From Pseudomonas sp. AL03 (GTDB taxonomy: Bacteria; Pseudomonadota; Gammaproteobacteria; Pseudomonadales; Pseudomonadaceae), in contig NZ_JASBRE010000001.1 of the NCBI RefSeq assembly GCF_029960815.1, positions 186,001-250,000 of the forward strand: a stretch of DNA of 64,000 nucleotides, written 5' to 3'. Below the pieces are notes generated by a model, which saw only the letters and a program-made list of their open reading frames with translations, was not told the DNA's origin and searched no databases. A program made the translations under genes and the position numbers. Numbering within the stretch: position 1 is the stretch's first letter; each line of letters opens with the position of its first letter. Shown one piece after another: positions 7,955-15,206 of the stretch.

Positions 7955-9217
7955 ATGCTCGCCCCCGTTCAAATCACTTCCGCGACTCGCCAGAATCTTT
8001 GGCGGCTGACGTTCATCCGCACGTTGGTGTTGGCCGCTCAGGCCGGTTCCGTGGGCCTGGCCTACTGGCTGGACTTGCTGCCGCTGCCTTGGTTTCAACT
8101 GGCCGCGACCCTCGGTTGCTCGATGTTGCTGTGCGCGTTCACGGCCATTCGCCTGCGCACCTCATGGCCGGTTACCGAGCTCGAATACGCCGTGCAACTG
8201 GCCTGCGACCTGTTTATCCACAGTGCGTTGCTGTATTTCTCCGGCGGTTCGACCAACCCCTTCGTCTCTTATTACCTGGTGCCGCTGACCATCGCCGCCG
8301 TGACTTTGCCATGGCGTTATTCGGTGATTCTGTCCGGTATCGCGTTGACGATGTACACCCTGCTGCTGGCGCGCTTTTATCCGCTGCAAACTTTCCCGAT
8401 CGCTCGAGAAAACCTCCAGGTTTACGGGATGTGGCTGAGTTTCGCCCTGGCCGCGGCAGTCATCACCTTCTTCGCCGCACGCATGGCCGAAGAGTTGCGC
8501 CGTCAGGAAGAGCTGCGTGCCATCCGTCGTGAAGAAGGTTTGCGTGATCAGCAATTGCTGGCCGTCGCCACCCAGGCCGCCGGTGCCGCCCATGAATTGG
8601 GTACGCCGCTGGCGACCATGAGCGTGCTGCTCAAGGAAATGCAGCAGGATCATCACGATCCAATGCTGCAGGACGATCTGAAGGTGCTGCAAGATCAGGT
8701 CAAGGCGTGCAAGCAGACCTTGCAGCAACTGGTGCGCGCCGCCGAGGCCAACCGGCGTCTGGCGGTGGAGATGCAGGACGTCACCGATTGGCTCGACGAA
8801 GCGTTGAACCGCTGGCACCTGATGCGTCCGGAAGCCAGTTATCGCTTCCAACGCTTGGGCCAAGGCAGCGTTCCGCGCATGGCGCCGCCGCCGGACCTGA
8901 CCCAGGCACTGCTGAATTTGCTCAACAACGCCGCCGACGCTTGCCCCGAAGGGCTGCAAGTGACGCTGGACTGGAATGCCGACGACCTGACCATCAGCAT
9001 CCGCGACCACGGCGCCGGTGTGCCGCTGGCCATCGCCGAGCAGATTGGCAAGCCGTTTTTTACCACCAAGGGCAAAGGTTTCGGCCTGGGCCTGTTTTTG
9101 AGCAAGGCCAGCGTGACACGCGCCGGCGGCTCAGTGAAACTCTACAGTCATGAGGAAGGCGGCACGCTCACCGAGCTGCGCCTGCCCCGTGTCGCCCGAG
9201 GAGACGAACATGAGTGA
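7955..9217 (+). CDS. roxS: Redox-sensing histidine kinase RoxS (RegB/PrrB family)
   Basis: Membrane sensor kinase (420 aa) that with RoxR controls terminal oxidase genes in pseudomonads. About six membrane segments occupy residues 20-175 and contain the quinone-binding heptapeptide GGSTNPF (97-103) diagnostic of RegB-type kinases. The phospho-acceptor is His213 in AAHELGTPLA. ATP-binding boxes are LLNLLNNAADACPEG, RDHGAGVP and FTTKGKGFGLGLFLSKAS. I chose the ATG at 7955 because AGGAGA precedes it. The stop overlaps the roxR start by 8 bases, so the pair is translationally coupled. Confidence 0.92.
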   Translation: MLAPVQITSATRQNLWRLTFIRTLVLAAQAGSVGLAYWLDLLPLPWFQLAATLGCSMLLCAFTAIRLRTSWPVTELEYAVQLACDLFIHSALLYFSGGSTNPFVSYYLVPLTIAAVTLPWRYSVILSGIALTMYTLLLARFYPLQTFPIARENLQVYGMWLSFALAAAVITFFAARMAEELRRQEELRAIRREEGLRDQQLLAVATQAAGAAHELGTPLATMSVLLKEMQQDHHDPMLQDDLKVLQDQVKACKQTLQQLVRAAEANRRLAVEMQDVTDWLDEALNRWHLMRPEASYRFQRLGQGSVPRMAPPPDLTQALLNLLNNAADACPEGLQVTLDWNADDLTISIRDHGAGVPLAIAEQIGKPFFTTKGKGFGLGLFLSKASVTRAGGSVKLYSHEEGGTLTELRLPRVARGDEHE

Positions 9218-9776
9218 CGAGATCCAAGTCGAAGGCGAAGGCGAAGAACTGCCGCATTTGCTGCTGGTAGACGACGACGCAACTTTTACCCGGGTGATGG
9301 CCCGTGCCATGGCCCGCCGCGGCTTTCGCGTCAGCACCGCCGGTTCCGCCGAAGAAGGCCTGACCATCGCTCAGGCCGACCTGCCGGACTACGCCGCGCT
9401 GGACCTGAAAATGGACGGCGATTCCGGCCTGGTGCTGTTGCCCAAGCTACTTGAGCTGGACCCGGAAATGCGCGTAGTGATCCTCACCGGTTACTCGAGC
9501 ATTGCCACCGCTGTCGAGGCGATCAAGCGCGGCGCCTGCAATTACCTGTGCAAACCGGCGGACGCCGATGACGTGTTGGCCGCGCTGCTTTCCGAGCACG
9601 CCGACCTCGACACGCTGGTGCCGGAAAACCCGATGTCGGTGGATCGCCTGCAGTGGGAGCACATCCAGCGCGTGCTGACCGAACACGAAGGCAACATCTC
9701 CGCCACTGCCCGCGCCTTGGGCATGCACCGCCGTACGCTGCAGCGCAAACTGCAGAAGCGTCCGGTCCGTCGCTGA
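9210..9776 (+). CDS. roxR: Response regulator RoxR (RegA/PrrA family)
   Basis: A 188-aa DNA-binding response regulator paired with RoxS. The receiver domain has the acidic pocket LLVDDDA, the phospho-acceptor Asp65 in ALDLKMDGDSG, and a Thr/Lys pair in ILTGYSS and CKPAD. The C-terminus is a Fis-type helix-turn-helix (GNISATARALGMHRRTLQRK), typical of RegA-like regulators. The start ATG at 9210 follows GAGGAGACGA and lies inside the end of roxS. A hairpin terminator follows. Confidence 0.93.
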   Translation: MSDEIQVEGEGEELPHLLLVDDDATFTRVMARAMARRGFRVSTAGSAEEGLTIAQADLPDYAALDLKMDGDSGLVLLPKLLELDPEMRVVILTGYSSIATAVEAIKRGACNYLCKPADADDVLAALLSEHADLDTLVPENPMSVDRLQWEHIQRVLTEHEGNISATARALGMHRRTLQRKLQKRPVRR

Positions 9777-9815
9777 ACAGGCGCTGAACGATTATCGCCA
9801 ACCCTCGCGATAACC

Positions 9816-9841
9816 CGAACCGATCATCTATGATCGGTTCG
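9816..9841 (+). terminator. Hairpin terminator after roxR
   Basis: Perfect 11-base arms CGAACCGATCA and TGATCGGTTCG around a TCTA loop, followed by a T-rich stretch (TGTGTGTTCTTTTCTTT). It separates roxSR from the ABC gene that begins 32 bases further on. Confidence 0.7.
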
Positions 9842-9872
9842 TGTGTGTTCTTTTCTTTATCGAGCCTTATCC

Positions 9873-11600
9873 ATGAATCAGAACGCTGAATATTGCGCGG
9901 TCAATGATGCTGTGCGCGGGCAGTTTTTTCGCAAAGTCTGGGCCATGACCACCCCTTACTGGCGCAGCGAAGAGAAGGGCAAGGCCTGGACGTTGCTGAT
10001 CGCCGTGATCGCGCTGTCGCTGTTCAGTGTGGCGATTTCGGTGTGGATCAACAGTTGGTACAAGGACTTCTACAACGCCCTGCAGAAAAAGGACGAAGCG
10101 GCCTTCTGGCAGTTGATTGTGTATTTCTGCGGCATCGCTGCGGTGGCGATCCTTGGCGCGGTGTATCGGCTCTATCTGACGCAGATGCTGACGATTCGCT
10201 GGCGGGCCTGGCTCACCGAGAAGCATTTTGCCCGTTGGCTCAGCCACAAGAATTACTACCAGTTGGAGCAGGGCGGATACACCGATAACCCGGACCAGCG
10301 GATTTCCGAAGACCTCAATAAATTCACCAGCAACACGTTGGGCCTGGGGCTCGGGTTGATTCGCAACATCGTCAGCCTCGTATCGTTCTCGATCATTCTG
10401 TGGGGCGTGTCGGGCAGTATCGAAGTGTTTGGTTTCACGATTCCCGGCTACATGTTCTGGTGCGCGCTGGTATACGCCGCCGTCGCCAGTTGGCTGACGC
10501 ATTTGATTGGCCGTCGCCTGATCGGCCTCAACAACAACCAGCAACGCTTCGAAGCCGACCTGCGTTTCTCCATGGTGCGGGTTCGCGAGAATGCCGAAAG
10601 CATTGCGCTGTACAACGGCGAGCCAAATGAGAACCGCCGCTTGAGCAGCCGTTTCGGGAGGGTCTGGCACAACTACTGGGACATCATGAAAGTGTCCAAG
10701 CGCCTGACTTTCTTTACTTCCGGTTATGAGCAGATCGCAGTCATTTTTCCGTTCATGGTCGCCGCGCCGCGTTACTTCACTGGCAAGATCCAGCTGGGTG
10801 AGCTGATGCAAATCAACTCGGCGTTCGCTAACGTCCAGGATAACTTCAGTTGGTTCATCACGGCGTACCAGGACCTTGCCGAATGGCGCGCCACCTGTGA
10901 TCGTCTGCTGAGTTTCCGTCAGGCCATGACCGACAACGAAGAGCGTGCGCCGGCGATTGATGTGCAAAACCATGGCTCGGCGTTGAAGGTGCATAACCTT
11001 GGCCTCGACCTGGCGGATGGTCGTCACCTGCTGACCAACGCCGACATGACCGTGGAGGAGGGCGAGCGCGTCATGCTCAGCGGGCGTTCCGGCAGCGGCA
11101 AGTCGACCTTGCTGCGGGCAATGGGGCATTTGTGGCCGGCAGGTCATGGCAGCATTCGTCTGCCGACGGCACGGTATCTGTTCCTGCCGCAAAAGCCTTA
11201 TTTGCCGATTGGCACGTTGCGTGAAGCGCTGAGTTATCCACAGCCTGGCGATACGTATCCGCACGAGCGCTACGTTCATGTGCTGGAAACCTGCCGTTTA
11301 CCGCATCTGGTGTCGCGTCTTGATGAAGCGAATCACTGGCAGCGCATGCTGTCGCCGGGTGAGCAACAGCGTCTGGCCTTTGCCCGTGCGCTGCTGTATG
11401 CACCGCAATGGCTGTATATGGACGAAGCGACCTCGGCGATGGACGAGGAGGACGAGGCATCGCTGTATCAGGCCTTGATCGATGAAATTCCGGGATTGAG
11501 CATTGTCAGCGTCGGGCATCGCAGCAGCCTGAAGCGGTTCCATCCACGGCATGTGCGCATTGAAAATGGGCATCTGGTGGATCAAACCGTGACCGCATAA
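9873..11600 (+). CDS. SbmA/YddA-type ABC transporter, fused membrane and ATPase domains
   Basis: A 575-aa half-transporter of the YddA/SbmA (ABC_membrane_2, ABCD-like) group. The N-terminal membrane domain (about residues 30-330) carries the family segment YYQLEQGGYTDNPDQRISEDL. The C-terminal ATPase has Walker [11 protein letters not shown], a variant signature LSPGEQQRLAFARALL in place of LSGGQ, Walker B LYMDEATSAMD and H-loop SVGHRSSL. The substrate is unknown; relatives handle vitamins or peptides. The start ATG at 9873 gives the usual length, with 10 more open residues upstream. It is not obviously part of an operon. Confidence 0.87.
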   Translation: MNQNAEYCAVNDAVRGQFFRKVWAMTTPYWRSEEKGKAWTLLIAVIALSLFSVAISVWINSWYKDFYNALQKKDEAAFWQLIVYFCGIAAVAILGAVYRLYLTQMLTIRWRAWLTEKHFARWLSHKNYYQLEQGGYTDNPDQRISEDLNKFTSNTLGLGLGLIRNIVSLVSFSIILWGVSGSIEVFGFTIPGYMFWCALVYAAVASWLTHLIGRRLIGLNNNQQRFEADLRFSMVRVRENAESIALYNGEPNENRRLSSRFGRVWHNYWDIMKVSKRLTFFTSGYEQIAVIFPFMVAAPRYFTGKIQLGELMQINSAFANVQDNFSWFITAYQDLAEWRATCDRLLSFRQAMTDNEERAPAIDVQNHGSALKVHNLGLDLADGRHLLTNADMTVEEGERVMLSGRSGSGKSTLLRAMGHLWPAGHGSIRLPTARYLFLPQKPYLPIGTLREALSYPQPGDTYPHERYVHVLETCRLPHLVSRLDEANHWQRMLSPGEQQRLAFARALLYAPQWLYMDEATSAMDEEDEASLYQALIDEIPGLSIVSVGHRSSLKRFHPRHVRIENGHLVDQTVTA

Positions 11601-11625
11601 ACACCGCCGTCTCTACAGGGTCGGT

Positions 11626-11639
11626 GGTGATCGTACAAC
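11626..11639. promoter_or_regulatory. Putative operator for the FadR-type regulator (autoregulation)
   Basis: On the minus strand this reads GTTGTACGATCACC. It matches 13 of 14 bases of GTTGTACGATGACC within the palindrome upstream of kdgD (14139-14162). It sits 54 bases before the regulator's ATG, fitting autorepression. Confidence 0.55.
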
Positions 11640-11692
11640 CGCGTTGAGCTATGATGCGGTTTCAGCCGCAACTTTCGAGAAAGACGTTCACC

Positions 11693-12442
11693 ATGGAAAA
11701 CCCGATCGACGCACCACGCCTCCCTCGCAAGCGCCGCAGCCTCGCTCAGGAACTGGTAACGGTGCTGTCCGAGCAGATCCGCGACGGTCACCTCAAACGT
11801 GGCGACAAGTTGCCCACCGAGTCGGCGATCATGGATGCCCATGGCGTCAGTCGCACCGTGGTGCGCGAAGCGATTTCGCGTCTGCAGGCCGCAGGCCAGG
11901 TTGAAACCCGCCACGGTATCGGCACGTTTGTGCTCGACACCCCAAGCCCGAGCGGTTTCCGTATCGACCCGGCCACCGTGGTGACGTTGCGCGATGTGCT
12001 GGCGATTCTGGAATTGCGCATCAGCCTCGAAGTAGAGTCCGCCGGCCTTGCCGCGCAACGCCGCAGCCCCGAACAGCTGGCGTTGATGCGAACGGCGCTG
12101 GACGCGTTGAATGAAAGTGTCTCCCATGCCAGCGATGCCGTGGCGTCCGACTTCCAGTTCCACCTGCAAATCGCCCTGGCGACGGGCAATCGCTATTTCA
12201 CCGACATCATGACCCACCTGGGCACCAGCATCATTCCGCGTACACGCCTCAACTCCGCGCGCCTGGCCCATGACGATCAGCAGCACTACATGAATCGCCT
12301 GAGCCGTGAGCACGAAGAGATTTATGATGCGATTGCCCGCCAGGATTCCGATGCGGCCCGGGCGGCCATGCGCTTGCACCTGACCAATAGCCGGGAGCGG
12401 CTGCGCCATGCGCATGAAGAGGCTGAGGCTCAGCGGGGGTAA
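11693..12442 (+). CDS. FadR/GntR-family regulator, probable regulator of sugar-acid catabolism
   Basis: A 249-aa transcription factor with an N-terminal winged helix (SLAQELVTVLSEQIRDG, LPTESAIMDAHGVSRTVVRE, RHGIGTFV) and a C-terminal FCD ligand-binding domain. Likely metal or ligand residues are in DFQFHLQIALATGN and REHEEIYDAI. It lies near the kdgD/garD operon, and a 14-base site is shared between its own promoter and that of kdgD, so control of galactarate/glucarate use is the natural inference. The start ATG at 11693 (MENPIDAP) is preferred; the frame is open 14 residues further upstream. Confidence 0.85.
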   Translation: MENPIDAPRLPRKRRSLAQELVTVLSEQIRDGHLKRGDKLPTESAIMDAHGVSRTVVREAISRLQAAGQVETRHGIGTFVLDTPSPSGFRIDPATVVTLRDVLAILELRISLEVESAGLAAQRRSPEQLALMRTALDALNESVSHASDAVASDFQFHLQIALATGNRYFTDIMTHLGTSIIPRTRLNSARLAHDDQQHYMNRLSREHEEIYDAIARQDSDAARAAMRLHLTNSRERLRHAHEEAEAQRG

Positions 12443-12443
12443 G

Positions 12444-12474
12444 GATCGTTCCCACGCAGAGCGTAGGAACGATC
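12444..12474. repeat. Short palindrome, GATCGTTCC family, copy 1
   Basis: Inverted repeat with 9-base arms GATCGTTCC and GGAACGATC around CACGCAGAGCGTA. The same outer arms flank the longer element at 22737-22846. It lies between the convergent ends of the regulator gene and the 63-aa gene and may also act as a weak terminator. Confidence 0.6.
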
Positions 12475-12484
12475 AGGTGGGGAG

Positions 12485-12676
12485 TTAGCCAGTCCTGAGA
12501 ATTGAACGATCTACCCTCACGGCGAATTCAGCGACCCCCGGTTTGGCATCGAACGCTACATTCCCATGCTCATCCACAACCCCCCGAGCAATCGGCACCC
12601 CCTTGGCCAACAACTCCAGCGGCGCACCCTTCAGCGATTGCCCCGAAGCCAATTCCAGTTTCAATTTGATAGTCAT
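12485..12676 (-). CDS. Small protein of unknown function, partner of the phospholipase-like protein
   Basis: A 63-residue protein without signal peptide or cysteine. The pattern (LELLAKGVPIARGVVDEHG then NVAFDAKPG) suggests a small beta-rich domain, but I recognise no family with confidence. A strong ribosome-binding site (AAGGAG, 8 bases before the ATG) supports expression. It starts 14 bases after the stop of the phospholipase-like gene, so the two are almost certainly co-transcribed from the SOS-boxed promoter. It could be a partner, chaperone or immunity factor; nothing in the sequence decides this. Confidence 0.7.
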   Translation of the reverse strand: MTIKLKLELASGQSLKGAPLELLAKGVPIARGVVDEHGNVAFDAKPGVAEFAVRVDRSILRTG

Positions 12677-12690
12677 TTTTGATCTCCTTA

Positions 12691-13983
12691 TCAGGCAACG
12701 TTGCCAGTGGGTTTATAGTCCTTAAGCAGCAGGTAAGTGCTCCAGCCCCACCAGCCGTCCACCGTGGCGGTGTCGTTGAGGTTGTTCACGTCCTTGCGCC
12801 GCAGCACCTTGTTACCCTCGACCTTGAACAACGGCGAGAAATTGCCCGCCGGGTTCAGCACCGCTTGCAGGTCAGGCAGTTTTTTCAGCGCCGCGAAACT
12901 TCCGGGCGACGGTGCGATCCCGCTGAGGTACGCCGCAAACACTTCATCCGCCGACACCTGAACCGCCTGATTCACCTGGACGCGGTTGGCGTTATCGATG
13001 GCGTCGAAGTAGCGCTTGTCCCCATACGCGTGCCATTGATCGCCGTTGCCGTTGCGCACATTGAGGCCGAACTTGCTGTCTTCGTCGTGCATGAAACGAG
13101 TGATCAACGAACCCAGATCGTTGGGCGTAACCACCGCTGCCAATTGTTTGCGTGGCACTCGCAGGTGGCCGGCGGAAAACAGGTCAGTCAGGTAGTGATC
13201 GGCAAAAGCATTCATCGCATAGGCCCGCTCCAACTGCTTCTCATCGTCGCTGTTGTGGGCCTGCACCGCTTGCTGCACCGCTGCGGTGTGCCCGGCGATA
13301 TACGCCAGCAGCGCCCATTCGGCGAAGTGATCGGCATTGTTGGCGGCCAGTTTCAGGTAGCGCCCCAGCGGAAACAGCGCCGAGACAAAACTGCCGCCGC
13401 CGGTGATTTTATTCCACTCTTCCGACAACGTATCTCCGAGCGCGTCGTACGCTTCGTGCGGTTGTTTACCGTCCTTGATCGCCTGTTTAACGGCAGCGAT
13501 TTCCTTCTGCATGACACCGAGGATCAGCTTTGCCTCGGCATTGGAGGCTGGCAGCACCGCCAGGGAGTTGAAGGCGTTGGTAAAGCGCTGGATTCGATCC
13601 GCAGCGGTGGCGCCTTCGCTGATGGGTTGATTGGGAATGCCATAAAAATCGCCGCCCAGCGCGACGATCTGGCCGTAAGTCAGCGCCAACCCATTCGGCA
13701 AATGCAGTTCTACCTGCGAAGCCGCAATAGCGGGCGCGTCCTTGATGAAACGCAGCAGTGTGCTGTCACCGATAGCGGTGTGCTCGCCTCCCTCGAACCG
13801 CAGCTGTGGCTTGCCTTTCAAGGCTTTGCCCGTCGAAGCGTTGGGCGCATCGTTGTGCTCACCCAGTTGCAACAACAGTGACTCGTTGCCAGTGATGGCG
13901 ATGCCCTGCTCGGTAAAAAGGTCATCCAGATTCGCAATGACCTGCTTGGGTTTTTCCTGCGGGGATGTGTGTAGACCTGACAT
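12691..13983 (-). CDS. Zinc phospholipase C / P1-nuclease-fold-like protein, LexA-boxed
   Basis: A 430-aa protein with no signal peptide. The central-to-C-terminal region (about 100-330) carries a histidine/aspartate pattern resembling zinc phospholipase C. His263-x3-Asp267-x5-His273 (HYLTDLFSAGH) has the same spacing as the metal ligands His118/Asp122/His128 of Bacillus cereus phospholipase C. Other candidate ligands are Asp112 (GGDFYG), His219, His232 and His318-x3-Asp322. The family call is inference from this pattern. AAGGAG precedes the ATG. The promoter is TTGACG-16-TATGAT with a LexA box over the expected transcription start. A polyhistidine-free cytosolic hydrolase, a bacteriocin-like toxin or a stress lipase are all possible. 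Confidence 0.6.
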   Translation of the reverse strand: MSGLHTSPQEKPKQVIANLDDLFTEQGIAITGNESLLLQLGEHNDAPNASTGKALKGKPQLRFEGGEHTAIGDSTLLRFIKDAPAIAASQVELHLPNGLALTYGQIVALGGDFYGIPNQPISEGATAADRIQRFTNAFNSLAVLPASNAEAKLILGVMQKEIAAVKQAIKDGKQPHEAYDALGDTLSEEWNKITGGGSFVSALFPLGRYLKLAANNADHFAEWALLAYIAGHTAAVQQAVQAHNSDDEKQLERAYAMNAFADHYLTDLFSAGHLRVPRKQLAAVVTPNDLGSLITRFMHDEDSKFGLNVRNGNGDQWHAYGDKRYFDAIDNANRVQVNQAVQVSADEVFAAYLSGIAPSPGSFAALKKLPDLQAVLNPAGNFSPLFKVEGNKVLRRKDVNNLNDTATVDGWWGWSTYLLLKDYKPTGNVA

Positions 13984-14023
13984 TTCTATCTCCTTGATAT
14001 GTCATCGGTACGATCAAAAGTAA

Positions 14024-14039
14024 CTGTATGTATATACAG
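14024..14039. promoter_or_regulatory. LexA (SOS) box
   Basis: CTGTATGTATATACAG has perfect CTGT and ACAG ends with eight A/T-rich bases between them. It differs from the ideal CTGT-(AT)4-ACAG at one spacer base, and the flanks AA/TT extend the symmetry. It lies 41 bases upstream of the phospholipase-like gene and just downstream of its -10 element, the classic position for LexA repression. Confidence 0.82.
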
Positions 14040-14047
14040 TTAATTGG

Positions 14048-14075
14048 ATCATAGATGAGAAATTTCCTACGTCAA
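14048..14075 (-). promoter_or_regulatory. Strong sigma-70 promoter of the SOS-boxed unit
   Basis: On the minus strand, TTGACG (14075-14070) and TATGAT (14053-14048) are separated by 16 bases, both one base from consensus. Transcription would begin inside or at the edge of the LexA box. Confidence 0.7.
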
Positions 14076-14138
14076 GAAAATACCTTTCCGACTCAAATTC
14101 TGGGGTTGGCGATGAAATGCAGTTGACGGTTATTTATT

Positions 14139-14162
14139 AAGTTGTACGATGACCTACAACTT
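14139..14162. promoter_or_regulatory. Putative operator for the FadR-type regulator upstream of kdgD
   Basis: A perfect inverted repeat, AAGTTGTA and TACAACTT, separated by the eight bases CGATGACC, ending 58 bases before the kdgD ATG. Fourteen of its bases recur (13/14) upstream of the FadR-type regulator gene, which makes it the best candidate operator of the catabolic operon. Confidence 0.65.
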
Positions 14163-14220
14163 CAGCGCAGGCTGAATGGTTTTCTCACACACATACGTCG
14201 CTACCCAGGGTGTTCGAATA

Positions 14221-15132
14221 ATGAATCCACAAGAACTGAAGTCCATCCTCTCTTCCGGTCTGCTGTCTTTCCCGGTTACCGATTTCAATGCTCAGGGCGA
14301 CTTCCATCGCGCGGGCTACATCAAACGTCTCGAATGGCTGGCCCCATACGGCGCCTCGGCATTGTTCGCCGCGGGCGGCACCGGTGAGTTCTTCTCTCTG
14401 GCGGCCAGCGAATATTCGGAAATCATCAAGACGGCCGTCGACACCTGCGAAACCAGCGTGCCGATCCTGGCCGGCGTTGGCGGTTCGACCCGTCAAGCCA
14501 TCGAATACGCACAGGAAGCCGAGCGTCTGGGCGCCAAAGGCCTGTTGCTGCTGCCGCACTACCTGACCGAAGCCAGCCAGGACGGTGTTGCCGCCCACGT
14601 TGAAGCCGTGTGCAAATCGGTGAACATCGGCGTGGTGGTTTACAACCGCAACGTCTGCCGCCTGACCGCGCCATTGCTGGAACGCCTGGCCGAGCGCTGC
14701 CCGAACCTGATCGGCTACAAGGATGGCCTGGGCGATATCGAGTTGATGGTGTCGATTCGTCGTCGCCTCGGTGATCGCTTCAGCTACCTGGGCGGTTTGC
14801 CGACCGCCGAAGTCTACGCAGCGGCTTACAAGGCCCTGGGCGTACCGGTTTACTCCTCGGCGGTGTTCAACTTCATCCCGAAAACCGCGATGGATTTCTA
14901 TCACGCCATTGCCCGCGAAGATCACGCCACCGTTGGCAAGATCATCGACGACTTTTTCCTGCCGTACCTGGACATCCGTAACCGCAAAGCGGGTTACGCG
15001 GTGAGCATCGTCAAGGCCGGGGCAAAAATTGCAGGCTTCGACGCAGGTCCTGTGCGGGCGCCGCTGACCGATCTGACCGGCGAAGAGTACGAAATGCTCG
15101 CCGCGCTGATCGACCAGCAAGGTGCTCAGTAA
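14221..15132 (+). CDS. kdgD: 5-dehydro-4-deoxyglucarate dehydratase
   Basis: Converts 5-keto-4-deoxy-glucarate into 2-ketoglutarate semialdehyde, CO2 and water in the cytoplasm. It is a 303-aa member of the DHDPS/NAL aldolase family. The Schiff-base lysine is Lys167 in [10 protein letters not shown], the family tyrosine is Tyr141 in [10 protein letters not shown], and the GTGE(F) motif is at 53-56. The start at 14221 ([10 protein letters not shown]) gives the usual family length; the frame is open 15 residues upstream. It is first of four genes forming a galactarate/glucarate route and lies behind a palindromic operator. Confidence 0.93.
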   Translation: MNPQELKSILSSGLLSFPVTDFNAQGDFHRAGYIKRLEWLAPYGASALFAAGGTGEFFSLAASEYSEIIKTAVDTCETSVPILAGVGGSTRQAIEYAQEAERLGAKGLLLLPHYLTEASQDGVAAHVEAVCKSVNIGVVVYNRNVCRLTAPLLERLAERCPNLIGYKDGLGDIELMVSIRRRLGDRFSYLGGLPTAEVYAAAYKALGVPVYSSAVFNFIPKTAMDFYHAIAREDHATVGKIIDDFFLPYLDIRNRKAGYAVSIVKAGAKIAGFDAGPVRAPLTDLTGEEYEMLAALIDQQGAQ

Positions 15133-15147
15133 CACACCCGATTAAAC

Positions 15148-15175
15148 AAGGCCGCTGAGCAATCAGCGGCCTTTT
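15148..15175 (+). terminator. Terminator-like hairpin between kdgD and the dehydrogenase
   Basis: GGCCGCTGA and TCAGCGGCC form a perfect stem around GCAA, with an A-rich lead and four T after it. The dehydrogenase gene follows 32 bases later, so it should allow partial read-through or the next gene has its own promoter. Confidence 0.75.
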
Positions 15176-15206
15176 GTGTGAGGACTTCTTTTTAAGGGGA
15201 AAGCCT

